In this document: positions 52,442-60,540 of the stretch, in pieces
How the letters are laid out: every line of letters begins with the position of its first letter
Numbering within the stretch: position 1 is the first letter of the stretch
From: Rhizobium redzepovicii
GTDB taxonomy: Bacteria; Pseudomonadota; Alphaproteobacteria; Rhizobiales; Rhizobiaceae
DNA: 64,000 nucleotides
Reading direction: 5' to 3'
NCBI RefSeq assembly: GCF_019793435.1
Contig: NZ_JAILYH010000009.1
Location: 62,001 to 126,000 of the forward strand
Notes under the pieces: generated by a model
What the model saw: the letters and a program-made list of their open reading frames with translations, nothing else
What the model was told of the DNA's origin: nothing
Database searches by the model: none
Program-made: the position numbers and the translations under genes

Positions 52442-53244
52442 TGCTGTCTGAGGACGAAATCCAGGCGGCCGCCGAAAGCCTCGACCAGGCTGAGCGCACC
52501 CGCATCCAGGCCGGCCTTCTGTCGCTGAGGCATCCCCGAATGGATATGGACGACGCCTATGCCGTACAGAGCGCCTGGGTGAAAAAGAAGATCGCGGCCG
52601 GCCGCAAGCCAATCGGCTGGAAGATCGGGCTGACCTCGAAGGCGATGCAATATGCGCTCAACATCGACATCCCCGATTCCGGCGTGCTTCTCGACGACAT
52701 GATGTTCGAAGACGGCGCCACCGTGCCGGCCGATCGCTTCATCCAGCCGCGAATCGAGGCGGAGATCGCCTTCGTCATGAAGGCGCCTTTGCGCGGGCCT
52801 GATATCTCGATCTTCGACGTGCTGAACGCCACCGATTATGTGACGCCGGCGCTCGAAATCCTCGACACCCGCATCCTGCGCGTCGATCCGCAGACGAAGA
52901 AGCCGCGCACCATCGTCGATACCATTTCCGACAATGCCGCCAATGCCGGCATCGTCACCGGCGGCCGCGCCGTGCGGCCCGGGGAGATCGACGTGCGCTG
53001 GATGGGAGCGATCGTCAGCCGCAACGCCGAGGTCGAGGAAACAGGGCTTGGGGCGGGCGTCCTCAACCAGCCTGCTCGCGGCGTTGCCTGGCTCGCCAAC
53101 CGGCTGGCGCAATATGGCGATGGCATCGAGGCTGGACAGATCGTGCTGGCTGGTTCATTCATCCGTCCGATCGAGGCACGGCACGGCGATACCATCAACG
53201 CCGATTTCGGCCCTTACGGCTCGGTCAGCCTCTATTTTGCATGA
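52441..53244 (+). CDS. hpaH: 2-oxo-hept-3-ene-1,7-dioate hydratase
   Basis: A 267-residue hydratase of the MhpD/HpaH group within the FAH superfamily. Conserved blocks are MDMDDAYAVQSAWV, GWKIGLTSKAMQ (HpaH/MhpD hallmark), RIEAEIAFVMKAPLRGP (metal site) and VLAGSFIRPIEARHGDTI. It hydrates 2-oxohept-3-enedioate to 4-hydroxy-2-oxoheptanedioate. ATG at 52441 shares its A with the hpaG stop. hpaI follows 11 bp downstream. Confidence 0.92.
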   Translation: MLSEDEIQAAAESLDQAERTRIQAGLLSLRHPRMDMDDAYAVQSAWVKKKIAAGRKPIGWKIGLTSKAMQYALNIDIPDSGVLLDDMMFEDGATVPADRFIQPRIEAEIAFVMKAPLRGPDISIFDVLNATDYVTPALEILDTRILRVDPQTKKPRTIVDTISDNAANAGIVTGGRAVRPGEIDVRWMGAIVSRNAEVEETGLGAGVLNQPARGVAWLANRLAQYGDGIEAGQIVLAGSFIRPIEARHGDTINADFGPYGSVSLYFA

Positions 53245-53255
53245 AGGAGTGAAAC

Positions 53256-54062
53256 ATGCCGGCGCCCAAAAACCTCTTCAAGCAAGCCCTGAAGGAGGGG
53301 CGGGCGCAGATCGGCCTCTGGCAGGCGCTCGCCAGTCCCTATACGGTCGAGATCTGCGCCGGCGTCGGTTATGACTGGCTGCTGCTCGATGCCGAACATG
53401 CGCCGAACGACGTGCCGCTTCTCGCCTCGCAGCTGCAGGCGATGAAGGGATCGGCAAGCCATGCGGTGATCCGCCCGCCGGTCGGCGAGACCTGGATCAT
53501 CAAGCAGATGCTCGATATCGGTGCGCAGACGCTGCTCATTCCGATGGTCGACAGCAAGGAGATGGCGGAGGCCATGGTCCGCGCCGTGCGTTATCCGCCG
53601 CAGGGTGTGCGCGGCGTCGGTGCCGCCCTTGCCCGCGCCTCCGATTTCAACCGCATCCCCGATTATCTCCAGACCGCCAATGACGAGATCTGCCTGCTGC
53701 TGCAGGTCGAAAGCCGGGCGGGACTCGCAGCGCTCGACGCGATCGCGACGACCGAGGGCGTCGACGGCGTTTTCATCGGCCCGTCCGATCTCGCCGCCGA
53801 TATGGGCTATCTCGGCAGACCGGGCGCGCCCGAAGTGCAGGCCGAAGTCGAAAAGGCGCTTGCCAGGATCCAGTCGCACGGCAAGGCCGCCGGCATCCTG
53901 ATCGGCGATCTCGCCCTTTCCAAGCGCTATCTCGAACTCGGCGCCACCTTCGTCGCGATCGGCAACGACGTCATGCTGCTCGCCAATGCCACGGCCAAGC
54001 TGCTTGAGGATTTCCACAAGACCGAACCCGCCAGGCCGGCGGGCGACGTGAAGGTCTACTGA
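53256..54062 (+). CDS. hpaI: 4-hydroxy-2-oxoheptanedioate aldolase
   Basis: A 268-residue class II pyruvate aldolase. Blocks are GLWQALASPYTVEI, WLLLDAEHAPND (catalytic His), VIRPPVGETWIIKQMLDIGAQTLLIPMV, the metal ligands in LLQVESRAGL and FIGPSDLAADMG, and ELGATFVAIGND. It splits 4-hydroxy-2-oxoheptanedioate into pyruvate and succinic semialdehyde, the last ring-derived step. GAAGGAG precedes the ATG. A 112-bp gap with two dyads separates it from the following SDR gene. Confidence 0.93.
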   Translation: MPAPKNLFKQALKEGRAQIGLWQALASPYTVEICAGVGYDWLLLDAEHAPNDVPLLASQLQAMKGSASHAVIRPPVGETWIIKQMLDIGAQTLLIPMVDSKEMAEAMVRAVRYPPQGVRGVGAALARASDFNRIPDYLQTANDEICLLLQVESRAGLAALDAIATTEGVDGVFIGPSDLAADMGYLGRPGAPEVQAEVEKALARIQSHGKAAGILIGDLALSKRYLELGATFVAIGNDVMLLANATAKLLEDFHKTEPARPAGDVKVY

Positions 54063-54079
54063 CCTCCCGCATTCAGCAT

Positions 54080-54158
54080 CGTTTTGCACGCTCAGTCAAA
54101 ACGGACTGCACAGCTGGACAGGACGCCTCCCGGCCTTTCGACCATGATGATCGAAAGG
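54080..54158. promoter_or_regulatory. Control region between hpaI and the SDR-moaF genes
   Basis: Three ordered elements are visible. One dyad is CGTTTTG (54080-54086) / CAAAACG (54097-54103). A direct repeat TGCAC occurs at 54085-54089 and 54107-54111, 22 bp apart, as AraC-type sites often are. A second perfect dyad, CCTTTCGA (54134-54141) / TCGAAAGG (54151-54158), ends 16 bp before the ATG at 54175. A separate promoter for the SDR-moaF-SnoaL genes, perhaps under the AraC protein at 56192, is plausible. Confidence 0.45.
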
Positions 54159-54174
54159 TCCAGGAGGAAGAGAT

Positions 54175-54966
54175 ATGCGTTTCAGCAAGAAGACAGCGCT
54201 GATCACCGGCGGCGGCACGGGCATCGGCGCCGCCGTCGCGCGGCGCATCCGTAGGGAAGGCGGCAACGTCGTGCTCGTCGGACGGCGCCCCGAACCGCTT
54301 CGCGCCGTTGCCGATGAGATCGGCGCCACCGTCATCACCACCGACGCGGCCGATGGCATTGCGATGCGGAAAGCGCTCGAAACGGTCGTCGAGACTTTCG
54401 GCGGGCTCGATATCCTGATTGCCAATGCCGGCGGCCACGGCGTCGGGCCGACGATCAGCATGTCTGACGAGACCTGGGATCTCGCGGTTCGGCTCAATTT
54501 GAACACCGCCTTCGTCAGCGCCCGCGAATCCCTCCCCTATCTGATCAAGAACAAGGGCAATATCGTCGTTCTCGCCTCGATTGCCGGGCTGTTCGCCGGG
54601 CCGGATGCGGCGGGCTACGTCACCATGAAGCATGCCTGTATCGGGCTCGCAAAATCGCTGGCGCGCGACTACGGCCGCAAGGGCGTGCGCACCAACACCG
54701 TCTGCCCGGGATGGGTGACGACTGACATGGCCGACGAGCAGATGCAGATGATCGTCGAGAAGTTTAGGCTGAAAAGCATCGAAGAGGCTTATGCGCTCGT
54801 CACCAAGGACGTGCCGCTCGGTCGCCCCGCGAGTACCGAGGATGTCGCCAACGCCGTCTGCTTCCTGGCCTCCTCGGACGCCTCAATGATCAACGGCGCG
54901 ATCCTGACCGTCGACGGCGGAGCCGGCACGGTCGATCTGCCGACCCTCGCCTTTGCAGAATGCTAG
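54175..54966 (+). CDS. SDR-family oxidoreductase
   Basis: A 263-residue classical short-chain dehydrogenase. It has the cofactor loop TGGGTGIG (residues 11-18), NAG in IANAGGHG, catalytic Ser in VLASIAG, and Tyr/Lys in AGYVTMKHA, followed by CPGWVTTDM. The residue after the second strand is followed by GRRPE, suggesting NADP preference. It may oxidise or reduce an aromatic alcohol or hydroxyamine. It is 12 bp upstream of the MoaF-like gene and, with it, resembles the dehydrogenase/MoaF pairs linked to monoamine use. Substrate unknown. A strong AGGAGGAAG precedes the start. Confidence 0.85.
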   Translation: MRFSKKTALITGGGTGIGAAVARRIRREGGNVVLVGRRPEPLRAVADEIGATVITTDAADGIAMRKALETVVETFGGLDILIANAGGHGVGPTISMSDETWDLAVRLNLNTAFVSARESLPYLIKNKGNIVVLASIAGLFAGPDAAGYVTMKHACIGLAKSLARDYGRKGVRTNTVCPGWVTTDMADEQMQMIVEKFRLKSIEEAYALVTKDVPLGRPASTEDVANAVCFLASSDASMINGAILTVDGGAGTVDLPTLAFAEC

Positions 54967-54978
54967 GAGGAGACAACG

Positions 54979-55758
54979 ATGAACGAAAATCCGAAGGATT
55001 GGAAAACCTACGACGAATTCGCCTATGGCATCGACACGAACCGCCTGCCGGCGAGCGAAGCGCTTTCCGGCTCTTCCTATAAGATCGGCTTCGACGACGG
55101 CCGCCGGCTCGACCTTGCCTTCGGCAGAGGCGAGGCCAGATGGTCCGACGGCAAGGAAAGCGCAATTGACAAGGCTGAGGTGATCGAGGTCGCGCCGAAT
55201 ACCTATTTCATCGAAATCGTCTTCGCCGGCCGCCCGAGAGAAGCCGAAACGCTGATCCTCAATGTCGAGACCCGCCGAGCGTTTTCGATCTATTCGATCG
55301 TCCGCGACGCGAGGGATGCCGTCGGCGAACCGCAGGTGGCGCAGATCTTCCGGCCCGGCGTCATCGAAGGTGGCACTTCAAGCGGGCCGGCGCCGGCCGA
55401 AAGCCGTGATCTCATCGGGCTCAGGGCGCATTTCACCTATAGCCCCAACCATGTCTACGAACACACCTACCTCTCCGCTGAGCGCTACGCCTGGCAGTGC
55501 CTGGTCGGCGTCCAGCGCGGCCATGGCGATGTCGACCTGACAACCACCTACAAGTTCGACGACAACCAGTACGTCTTTACCTTCCGGGAGTTCAAAATCG
55601 CGGTCGCCTCCACCTTCTTCTACAATTTCAACGATATGCGCTCGACCGGTAAATTCCTCGGCATTACCGGCGACGGACGCATCCAGAACAGTCCTGCCGG
55701 CGCCTTCATCCGCAAGGCCTCGATGACCTATTACCTGCCGGGCCAGGAACCGGTGTGA
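54979..55758 (+). CDS. moaF: MoaF-related protein (monoamine regulon type)
   Basis: A 259-residue protein with the two-part MoaF architecture: an N-terminal lipocalin-like domain (about residues 30-120, SGSSYKIGFDDGRRLDLAF) and a C-terminal related domain (about 145-250, FTYSPNHVYEHTYLSAERYAWQCL is the central part). The name comes from the moaEF operon of Klebsiella aerogenes, described as part of the tyramine-induced monoamine regulon; it is not a molybdenum cofactor gene despite database labels. No enzymatic role is established. It sits between an SDR gene and a SnoaL-like gene immediately downstream of the hpa genes, which agrees with an aromatic-amine context. Confidence 0.8.
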   Translation: MNENPKDWKTYDEFAYGIDTNRLPASEALSGSSYKIGFDDGRRLDLAFGRGEARWSDGKESAIDKAEVIEVAPNTYFIEIVFAGRPREAETLILNVETRRAFSIYSIVRDARDAVGEPQVAQIFRPGVIEGGTSSGPAPAESRDLIGLRAHFTYSPNHVYEHTYLSAERYAWQCLVGVQRGHGDVDLTTTYKFDDNQYVFTFREFKIAVASTFFYNFNDMRSTGKFLGITGDGRIQNSPAGAFIRKASMTYYLPGQEPV

Positions 55759-55769
55759 GAGACAGAACC

Positions 55770-56159
55770 ATGAAAACAGCTTTCGACATGGTGAAGGCGC
55801 ATTACGACGCCAACGACCGCCGCGATATAGACGGGATGCTGGCCGACATTGCGCCCGACTGCCGCTGGACCGAGATGGACGGCTTTCCCTGCGCCGGCAC
55901 CTATGTCGGCCCGCAGGAGGTCTTTAGACACGTCTTCCAGGCCCTCGGTGAGGCATTCGATGGCTACACCTTCAAGCTGGAACGTCTTCTCGACGCCGGC
56001 GACGATGTGATCGCCATCGGCGACTACAGCGGCACGCACCGGCAGACCGGTAAATCCTTCAAGGCCCGCGTCGTCCATGCCTGGCGTGCCGCGGACGGCA
56101 AGATCCGGCGCTTCGAGCAGTTTACCGATACGCTGCGCGTCGCGGAATCGATGCGATAA
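55770..56159 (+). CDS. SnoaL-like/NTF2-fold protein
   Basis: A 129-residue protein of the cone-shaped alpha+beta NTF2 fold. It starts with a helix (FDMVKAHYDANDRRDIDGMLADI), then strands with CRWTEMDGFPCAGTYVGPQEV and ends FKARVVHAWRAADGKIRRFEQFTDT, the usual SnoaL_2 pattern. Such proteins are isomerases, hydrolases or binding proteins of small hydrophobic compounds. It starts 11 bp after moaF, so it belongs to that operon. It converges on the AraC gene ending at 56192. Confidence 0.8.
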   Translation: MKTAFDMVKAHYDANDRRDIDGMLADIAPDCRWTEMDGFPCAGTYVGPQEVFRHVFQALGEAFDGYTFKLERLLDAGDDVIAIGDYSGTHRQTGKSFKARVVHAWRAADGKIRRFEQFTDTLRVAESMR

Positions 56160-56191
56160 GAATCTGGGCGGCTCGGCGCAGACCGGCCGCC

Positions 56192-57136
56192 CTACAAAAG
56201 CGCAGCCTTGCGCCATTGCGACGGCGAAACGGCGTAGCGGGCGCGGAAAGCCCGCGAAAAATGCGCGCTGGAGGAAAAGCCGAGCGCAAAGGCGATCTCG
56301 GATATCTCGCCGCTATGGCCGGCGGCTTTGCGCAGCCTGGCCGCAGCCTGCTGCAGGCGCAGGTCCCAGATATACTCGGACGGCGTCAGCCGTTCGGTCT
56401 CGAATGCGCGATAAACGTAACGCACCGAGCAGCCCATGCGCCGCGCGATCATGGCGACGGTCAGATCCGGCCGGGCGATATTCCCGGCGATGAAATCCTT
56501 GATGCGCGCCAGCAGCAGATCGAGGGGATTGGCGACCAGTCCCTCCGGCCGCCCCTCGCCGATCATCGTGCGAACGAGATCGATCATCGTCTGGCCGACG
56601 CTCGAACGCCGCGCTTCGTCGAGATGGCCGATCTCGTGCATGGTCGTTTCCATCAGCGACAGCAGAATACCGCACATGCCGTCATACTCGGCATGCGCGG
56701 TGAAGGGTGCTGCCAGCCGCTCGACCGCGGCCAGCGGCAATGCCTGCCGCGGCAGTTGCAGCAGCAATTGGCGGACCGGCGTGCTGTTGGTCAGCACATA
56801 GGGCCGGCGCGGATCATAGATCACAAGCGCATCGGTGGAGATCGGCGCGTGCAAGCCACCCTGGGTGATCGAGGCGCTGCCTTCGGCCTGCAGGATCAGC
56901 TTGATCGCGTCGGGATCGTCAGGCCTGGCCGTCACCCGCTCGCCGAAAACCATATGCCGATCGGCTTCCAGCCGCGTCAGCCGGCAGGCTCCCAGCATAG
57001 CGGAGAGCATCGAACTCTTCTCCTCGTCGGCTGCCGTGAAATCGAGCTTGACATTGCCGAACAGCGTGCGGGCAAGCCCGGCGAACTCCTGGCCCCGAGC
57101 TGTCTCGATAGCGCGGTGATCAGCGGAAAAACGCAT
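56192..57136 (-). CDS. AraC-family regulator, FeaR-like
   Basis: A 314-residue regulator. The N-terminal ~180 residues match the AraC_binding_2 type sensing domain (VTARPDDPDAIKLILQAEGSASI and LVIYDPRRPYVL). The C-terminal HTH pair reads VAMIARRMGCSVRYVYRAFE and ISEIAFALGFSSSAHFSRAFRARY. FeaR, the activator of phenylethylamine/tyramine oxidation in E. coli, has this architecture. It starts 15 bp after the stop of the ATP-binding protein gene with GGAGG upstream, so it is probably the last cistron of the transporter operon, but it could act on the SDR-moaF genes as well. Confidence 0.85.
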   Translation of the reverse strand: MRFSADHRAIETARGQEFAGLARTLFGNVKLDFTAADEEKSSMLSAMLGACRLTRLEADRHMVFGERVTARPDDPDAIKLILQAEGSASITQGGLHAPISTDALVIYDPRRPYVLTNSTPVRQLLLQLPRQALPLAAVERLAAPFTAHAEYDGMCGILLSLMETTMHEIGHLDEARRSSVGQTMIDLVRTMIGEGRPEGLVANPLDLLLARIKDFIAGNIARPDLTVAMIARRMGCSVRYVYRAFETERLTPSEYIWDLRLQQAAARLRKAAGHSGEISEIAFALGFSSSAHFSRAFRARYAVSPSQWRKAALL

Positions 57137-57151
57137 AACAACCTCCTCACT

Positions 57152-57868
57152 TCAGCTCGCCAGATAGGCGCCATGGAGGATGTCCGGCTGGGCTTTCAGC
57201 GTCGCGGCGGGACCGTCGAAGACAAGGCGGCCGCGCTCCAGCACGAGGGCCTTATCGGCGAGATCCAGCGCGAGATTGGCGAATTGCTCGATCAGCAGCA
57301 CGCCGATGCCGCCGGCAGCGGCAATCTTCAGCGCCTCGGCCAGACGCTTGACGACGGCAGGCGCCAAGCCGAGCGAAAGCTCGTCGACGATCATGAAACG
57401 TGGCTTTGCGACGAAAGCCTGCGCCATCGCCACCATCTGCTTCTGACCGCCGGAGAGATCGGAAGCCGACTGACGCCGGCGCTCGGCAAGCTCAGGGAAT
57501 ATCTCATAGGCGCGCTCCAGCCCCTGCCGGCGGGCAGTCGCCGCAGGATCGAGCGCGGCGACGAGGATATTGTCCTCCACCGACAATTGCCCCAGCACGC
57601 GGTGCCCTTCCGGAACGAGCGCAAGGCCTGCCCGACGAATGCGGTCGGGCACAAATCCTTCGAGTGCGATGTCTCCCAGCCGCACCGCGCCGCCGCGCGG
57701 CAGAACACCTGCCATGGCCATGACCGTGCTCGATTTTCCCGCCCCATTGGCGCCGAGCAGGGTCGTCACCTCGCCGGCCGCGACCGAAAAGGAAATGTCA
57801 TGGATGACGCGTTTGCCGCCGCGTTCGACGACGAGGTTTTCGACGCGGACCTCGGAATTCCCGCTCAT
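57152..57868 (-). CDS. livF: ABC transporter ATP-binding protein, LivF type
   Basis: A 238-residue ATPase of a branched-chain-amino-acid-type (HAAT) importer. Walker A is LLGANGAGKSS, Q-loop region LVPEGHRVLGQLSVEDNI (LivF-type EGR/H...FxxLTVEENL block), intact signature LSGGQKQMVAMAQA, and Walker B FMIVDELSLGLAP. ATG at 57868 lies 1 bp after the LivG stop. Unlike LivG, all nucleotide motifs are conventional. The transporter's substrate is likely linked to the upstream GMC oxidoreductase and aldehyde dehydrogenase rather than to leucine. Confidence 0.9.
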   Translation of the reverse strand: MSGNSEVRVENLVVERGGKRVIHDISFSVAAGEVTTLLGANGAGKSSTVMAMAGVLPRGGAVRLGDIALEGFVPDRIRRAGLALVPEGHRVLGQLSVEDNILVAALDPAATARRQGLERAYEIFPELAERRRQSASDLSGGQKQMVAMAQAFVAKPRFMIVDELSLGLAPAVVKRLAEALKIAAAGGIGVLLIEQFANLALDLADKALVLERGRLVFDGPAATLKAQPDILHGAYLAS

Positions 57869-57869
57869 C

Positions 57870-58574
57870 TCAGAACTCCCCCAGATAGGCGCGCCGCACG
57901 TTCGGATCGGCAAGCACGGTCTGCGTCGGGCCGAGGGCCAGCAGCTTTCCGTAGTCGAGCACCATGGTCTCGCTGCACATGGAGCGGATAAGATCGACGT
58001 CGTGATCGATGACCAGAATCTGCGCCCGGAATTCCGCGGGGATGCGCAGCACCAACTCGCGAAACGCCTTGCCCTCCTCCTCGGTCAGACCGGCGGCCGG
58101 CTCGTCCAGCAGGATCAGCTTCGGCTTGCCGACGACACATTTCGCCAGTTCGACCAGGCGGCGCTGGAAGAGATTGAGCGATTTCCCCAGCCGGTCGGCA
58201 GCCGCGCTGAGTCCGACGAAGGAAAGCGCCTCGTCCACGGCTTCGGAGCGATGCGGCGCGCCGACCACATGATCGGCGATCGCCGCGATATTGCCGGCGA
58301 CGGTCAGGTCCCCGACCACCTGTTCGGTCTGGAACGAGCGGCGCAGGCCGGCGCGTACGCGCTGCAGCGGCGTCATCGGCAACAGCGCCTGGGCGCCGAG
58401 CGACACGGTCCCCTGAACCGGCCTGATGAAACCGGAGAGCACGTTGAGCAACGTCGTCTTGCCGGCGCCATTCGGGCCGATCAGGCCCGCGACCGGTGCG
58501 GTGAGCACGGCGCTGAGCTCGTTGATCGGCTTCACACCACCGAACTGGACGACGAGATTGTCGATGGTGATCAT
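57870..58574 (-). CDS. livG: ABC transporter ATP-binding protein, LivG type, with degenerate signature
   Basis: A 234-residue HAAT ATPase. Walker A is GPNGAGKTTLLNVLSG (33-48), Q-loop SFQTEQVVGDLTV, Walker B LILLDEPAAGL (153-163) and the H-loop His in LVIDHDVDLI. The ABC signature, normally LSGGQ, reads LNLFQRRLVELAK (133-145): both glycines are replaced. With LivF intact the dimer may have one impaired ATP site, as in other asymmetric ABC transporters. Its ATG overlaps the LivM stop by ATGA. Confidence 0.88.
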   Translation of the reverse strand: MITIDNLVVQFGGVKPINELSAVLTAPVAGLIGPNGAGKTTLLNVLSGFIRPVQGTVSLGAQALLPMTPLQRVRAGLRRSFQTEQVVGDLTVAGNIAAIADHVVGAPHRSEAVDEALSFVGLSAAADRLGKSLNLFQRRLVELAKCVVGKPKLILLDEPAAGLTEEEGKAFRELVLRIPAEFRAQILVIDHDVDLIRSMCSETMVLDYGKLLALGPTQTVLADPNVRRAYLGEF

Positions 58575-59608
58575 CGTGCCCTCCCCCTTGATAGGCCGCT
58601 GTTCAGACGGGCGATCAAGCCCGCGATCTGGCCGGCTATGCCGGTCGGCGCGGTTGCCAGCGCATGGAACAGGGCGACGCCGAAAATACCGATCGTGATA
58701 TAACCGTCGATGCCGAGATCGGTCAGCAGCGCCGGCACCGCGCGCAACAGAAGCCCGGCGATCAGCGCGCCGTACCAGTTGAAGACACCGCCGACGATGG
58801 CGAGCGCAAAGAGGTTGAGGCTCTCGAAGGCGCCGAAGGCGCGCCCGTCGAGCTGGCCGACATTGCCGGCCAGCAGCCCGCCGGCAAGGCCGGCGAGCAA
58901 GCCGCTGAGCGCAAAGGCCCAGGCCTTGTAGATGAGAACGTTGACGCCGCTGGCGACGGCGACAGTCTCGCCCTTGCGGATCAGCGCCCAGGCCCTGCCG
59001 GGACGCGCAAGCTTATGCCATTGCGCGATCAAAAGACCGATCGCAGCTGCCGCGCACACATAGAGGAAATAGGCAACCTCGCCGTCGGCGATGACAGGCC
59101 TCGCCAGCATTTCGCGTCCGGAGCCGTCCGCCCGACCGAGAAAGCCAGGACCGCCATCAGGGAAACCCCAAGCGCTGATGATTATCTGGAAGCCGCCGGC
59201 GAGCATTAGGGTGACGAGCGCGAGGTAGAGACCACGCAGCCGCAAGGCCGGCACGCCGAAGGCGAGCCCGACCGCGGACGCGACGATGCCGCCGGCAAGC
59301 AGGCTGACCTCGAAGGGTGGATGAAAGGCGTGACCGATGCGCAGCGTTACCCAGCCGCCGACACCGACGAGGGCAAACTGGCAGAGCGAAACCAAGCCGA
59401 GCTGGCCATAGAGAATGGCAAGGCCAGCAACCGACAGCGACAGCGCGACGGCCGACGTTGCCGCCGAAAGCCAGAAGGAATTGGCGAGAAGGACGACCAC
59501 AGCCGCGAAGAGCGCCGTCGTCACGGGGACATGCAGAAGCTGTTTCGGCAGGCGCATTGTCGACAGGCCTTCAGCGTTGGAGGCGATTGTTTGCGGCTGA
59601 ACGCTCAT
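58571..59608 (-). CDS. livM: ABC transporter permease, LivM type
   Basis: A 345-residue inner-membrane permease with about nine to ten hydrophobic helices. LSLSVAGLAILYGQLGLVSLCQFALVGVGG is the N-terminal core (family pattern N..G..GLxSLGxxAF). RAWALIRKGETVAVASGVNVLIYKAWAFALSGLLAGLAGGL is the cytoplasmic coupling loop followed by a Gly/Ala-rich helix. ATG at 59608 overlaps the LivH stop (ATGA). A longer reading adds 53 residues without hydrophobic character and is rejected. It pairs with LivH to form the membrane channel. Confidence 0.9.
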   Translation of the reverse strand: MSVQPQTIASNAEGLSTMRLPKQLLHVPVTTALFAAVVVLLANSFWLSAATSAVALSLSVAGLAILYGQLGLVSLCQFALVGVGGWVTLRIGHAFHPPFEVSLLAGGIVASAVGLAFGVPALRLRGLYLALVTLMLAGGFQIIISAWGFPDGGPGFLGRADGSGREMLARPVIADGEVAYFLYVCAAAAIGLLIAQWHKLARPGRAWALIRKGETVAVASGVNVLIYKAWAFALSGLLAGLAGGLLAGNVGQLDGRAFGAFESLNLFALAIVGGVFNWYGALIAGLLLRAVPALLTDLGIDGYITIGIFGVALFHALATAPTGIAGQIAGLIARLNSGLSRGRAR

Positions 59609-60471
59609 CGGTCTTTCAACGCGGCCTTCGCCGTGCCTCCGAGGATCGTGACGGCGGCGAGCGCGATGATAAAGGGCGCCGCCGCCCGATAGGGCGATAT
59701 CCAGGCAATCGGGGTCAGCGCCGCCTCGGCAATGCCGATCAGAATGCCGGCAGCCGCCGTCTCCCAAAGCGACCGCAACTGGCCGAGGATCGCCGCGGCA
59801 ATGGCGGGAATGACCAGCAGGGTCAGGAAGGTGCCCTGCAGGCGCACGAGATCGGCCAGCAGCAGGCCGGCAAGGCCTGAGAAGATGCCGGTGATGATCC
59901 AGGCGGCGGTCTCGGTATGGAGGACGCGCACGCCGAGGACGGCACTGAGATCGCGGTCATTGGCCAGTGCGCGCATATCGAGGCCGAGCCGCGTGCGAGA
60001 GAGCAGCAAGGTGATCGCGACGACCATGGCAACGGCTAGAAGAAGGGCGATGATGCGCGTGTAGGTCAGGCGCACGGCAAAGAGCGAGACGAACATCTGG
60101 TCGGTCGGAAACTGCAGGCGGCGCGGCAGCTCGCCCCAGACGACACCCATGACGGCGATCAGAACCAGAGCCGGCGCCAGTGTGCCGACGGCGCGCACGA
60201 CGGTATCGCGATGCGACAGCATGGGAGCGAAGATCCGCCCGTAGAGAAAGCTGATTGCCGTCGAGACCACGACCGCCGCAAGGATGGCGACGATGAGCGG
60301 AACCTTCCACTCGAGCAGCTGCCAGGCGCAATGCGCGCCCATCGCACCAAAAGCACCGAAAGCGAAATTGAGAACGCCGGTCGCGCGAAACAGCACGACG
60401 AGTCCGACACCCGACAGGGCATAGACGGCGCCGATTCCAAGCCCGGAAATGACGAAGGGAAGAATATTCAT
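59605..60471 (-). CDS. livH: ABC transporter permease, LivH type
   Basis: A 288-residue inner-membrane permease with about eight helices. VISGLGIGAVYALSGVGLVVLFRATGVLNFAFGAFGAMGAH is the N-terminal hallmark; LGLDMRALANDRDLSAVLGVRV is the coupling helix in the cytoplasmic loop. GAGGA precedes ATG 60471, favouring it over an in-frame start six codons earlier. It follows the binding-protein gene by 69 bp containing a strong hairpin and overlaps LivM by ATGA. Confidence 0.9.
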   Translation of the reverse strand: MNILPFVISGLGIGAVYALSGVGLVVLFRATGVLNFAFGAFGAMGAHCAWQLLEWKVPLIVAILAAVVVSTAISFLYGRIFAPMLSHRDTVVRAVGTLAPALVLIAVMGVVWGELPRRLQFPTDQMFVSLFAVRLTYTRIIALLLAVAMVVAITLLLSRTRLGLDMRALANDRDLSAVLGVRVLHTETAAWIITGIFSGLAGLLLADLVRLQGTFLTLLVIPAIAAAILGQLRSLWETAAAGILIGIAEAALTPIAWISPYRAAAPFIIALAAVTILGGTAKAALKDR

Positions 60472-60496
60472 AACCCGATCCTCTAGCACTCGCCCG

Positions 60497-60522
60497 GCTC
60501 CGCGGGGTAGCAGCCGCGGAGC
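60497..60522 (-). other. Intercistronic hairpin between binding-protein gene and livH
   Basis: Perfect 9-bp stem GCTCCGCGG (60497-60505) / CCGCGGAGC (60514-60522) with an 8-nt loop and no T-tract. Such elements downstream of binding-protein genes commonly protect that part of the mRNA, giving more binding protein than permease. Confidence 0.6.
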
Positions 60523-60540
60523 ACGATGGCAGTCGCAGGC

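Noticed and set aside
54979..55758. Molybdenum cofactor biosynthesis gene
   Set aside because: The MoaF label derives from the monoamine regulon, not from molybdopterin synthesis, and no other cofactor gene is present.
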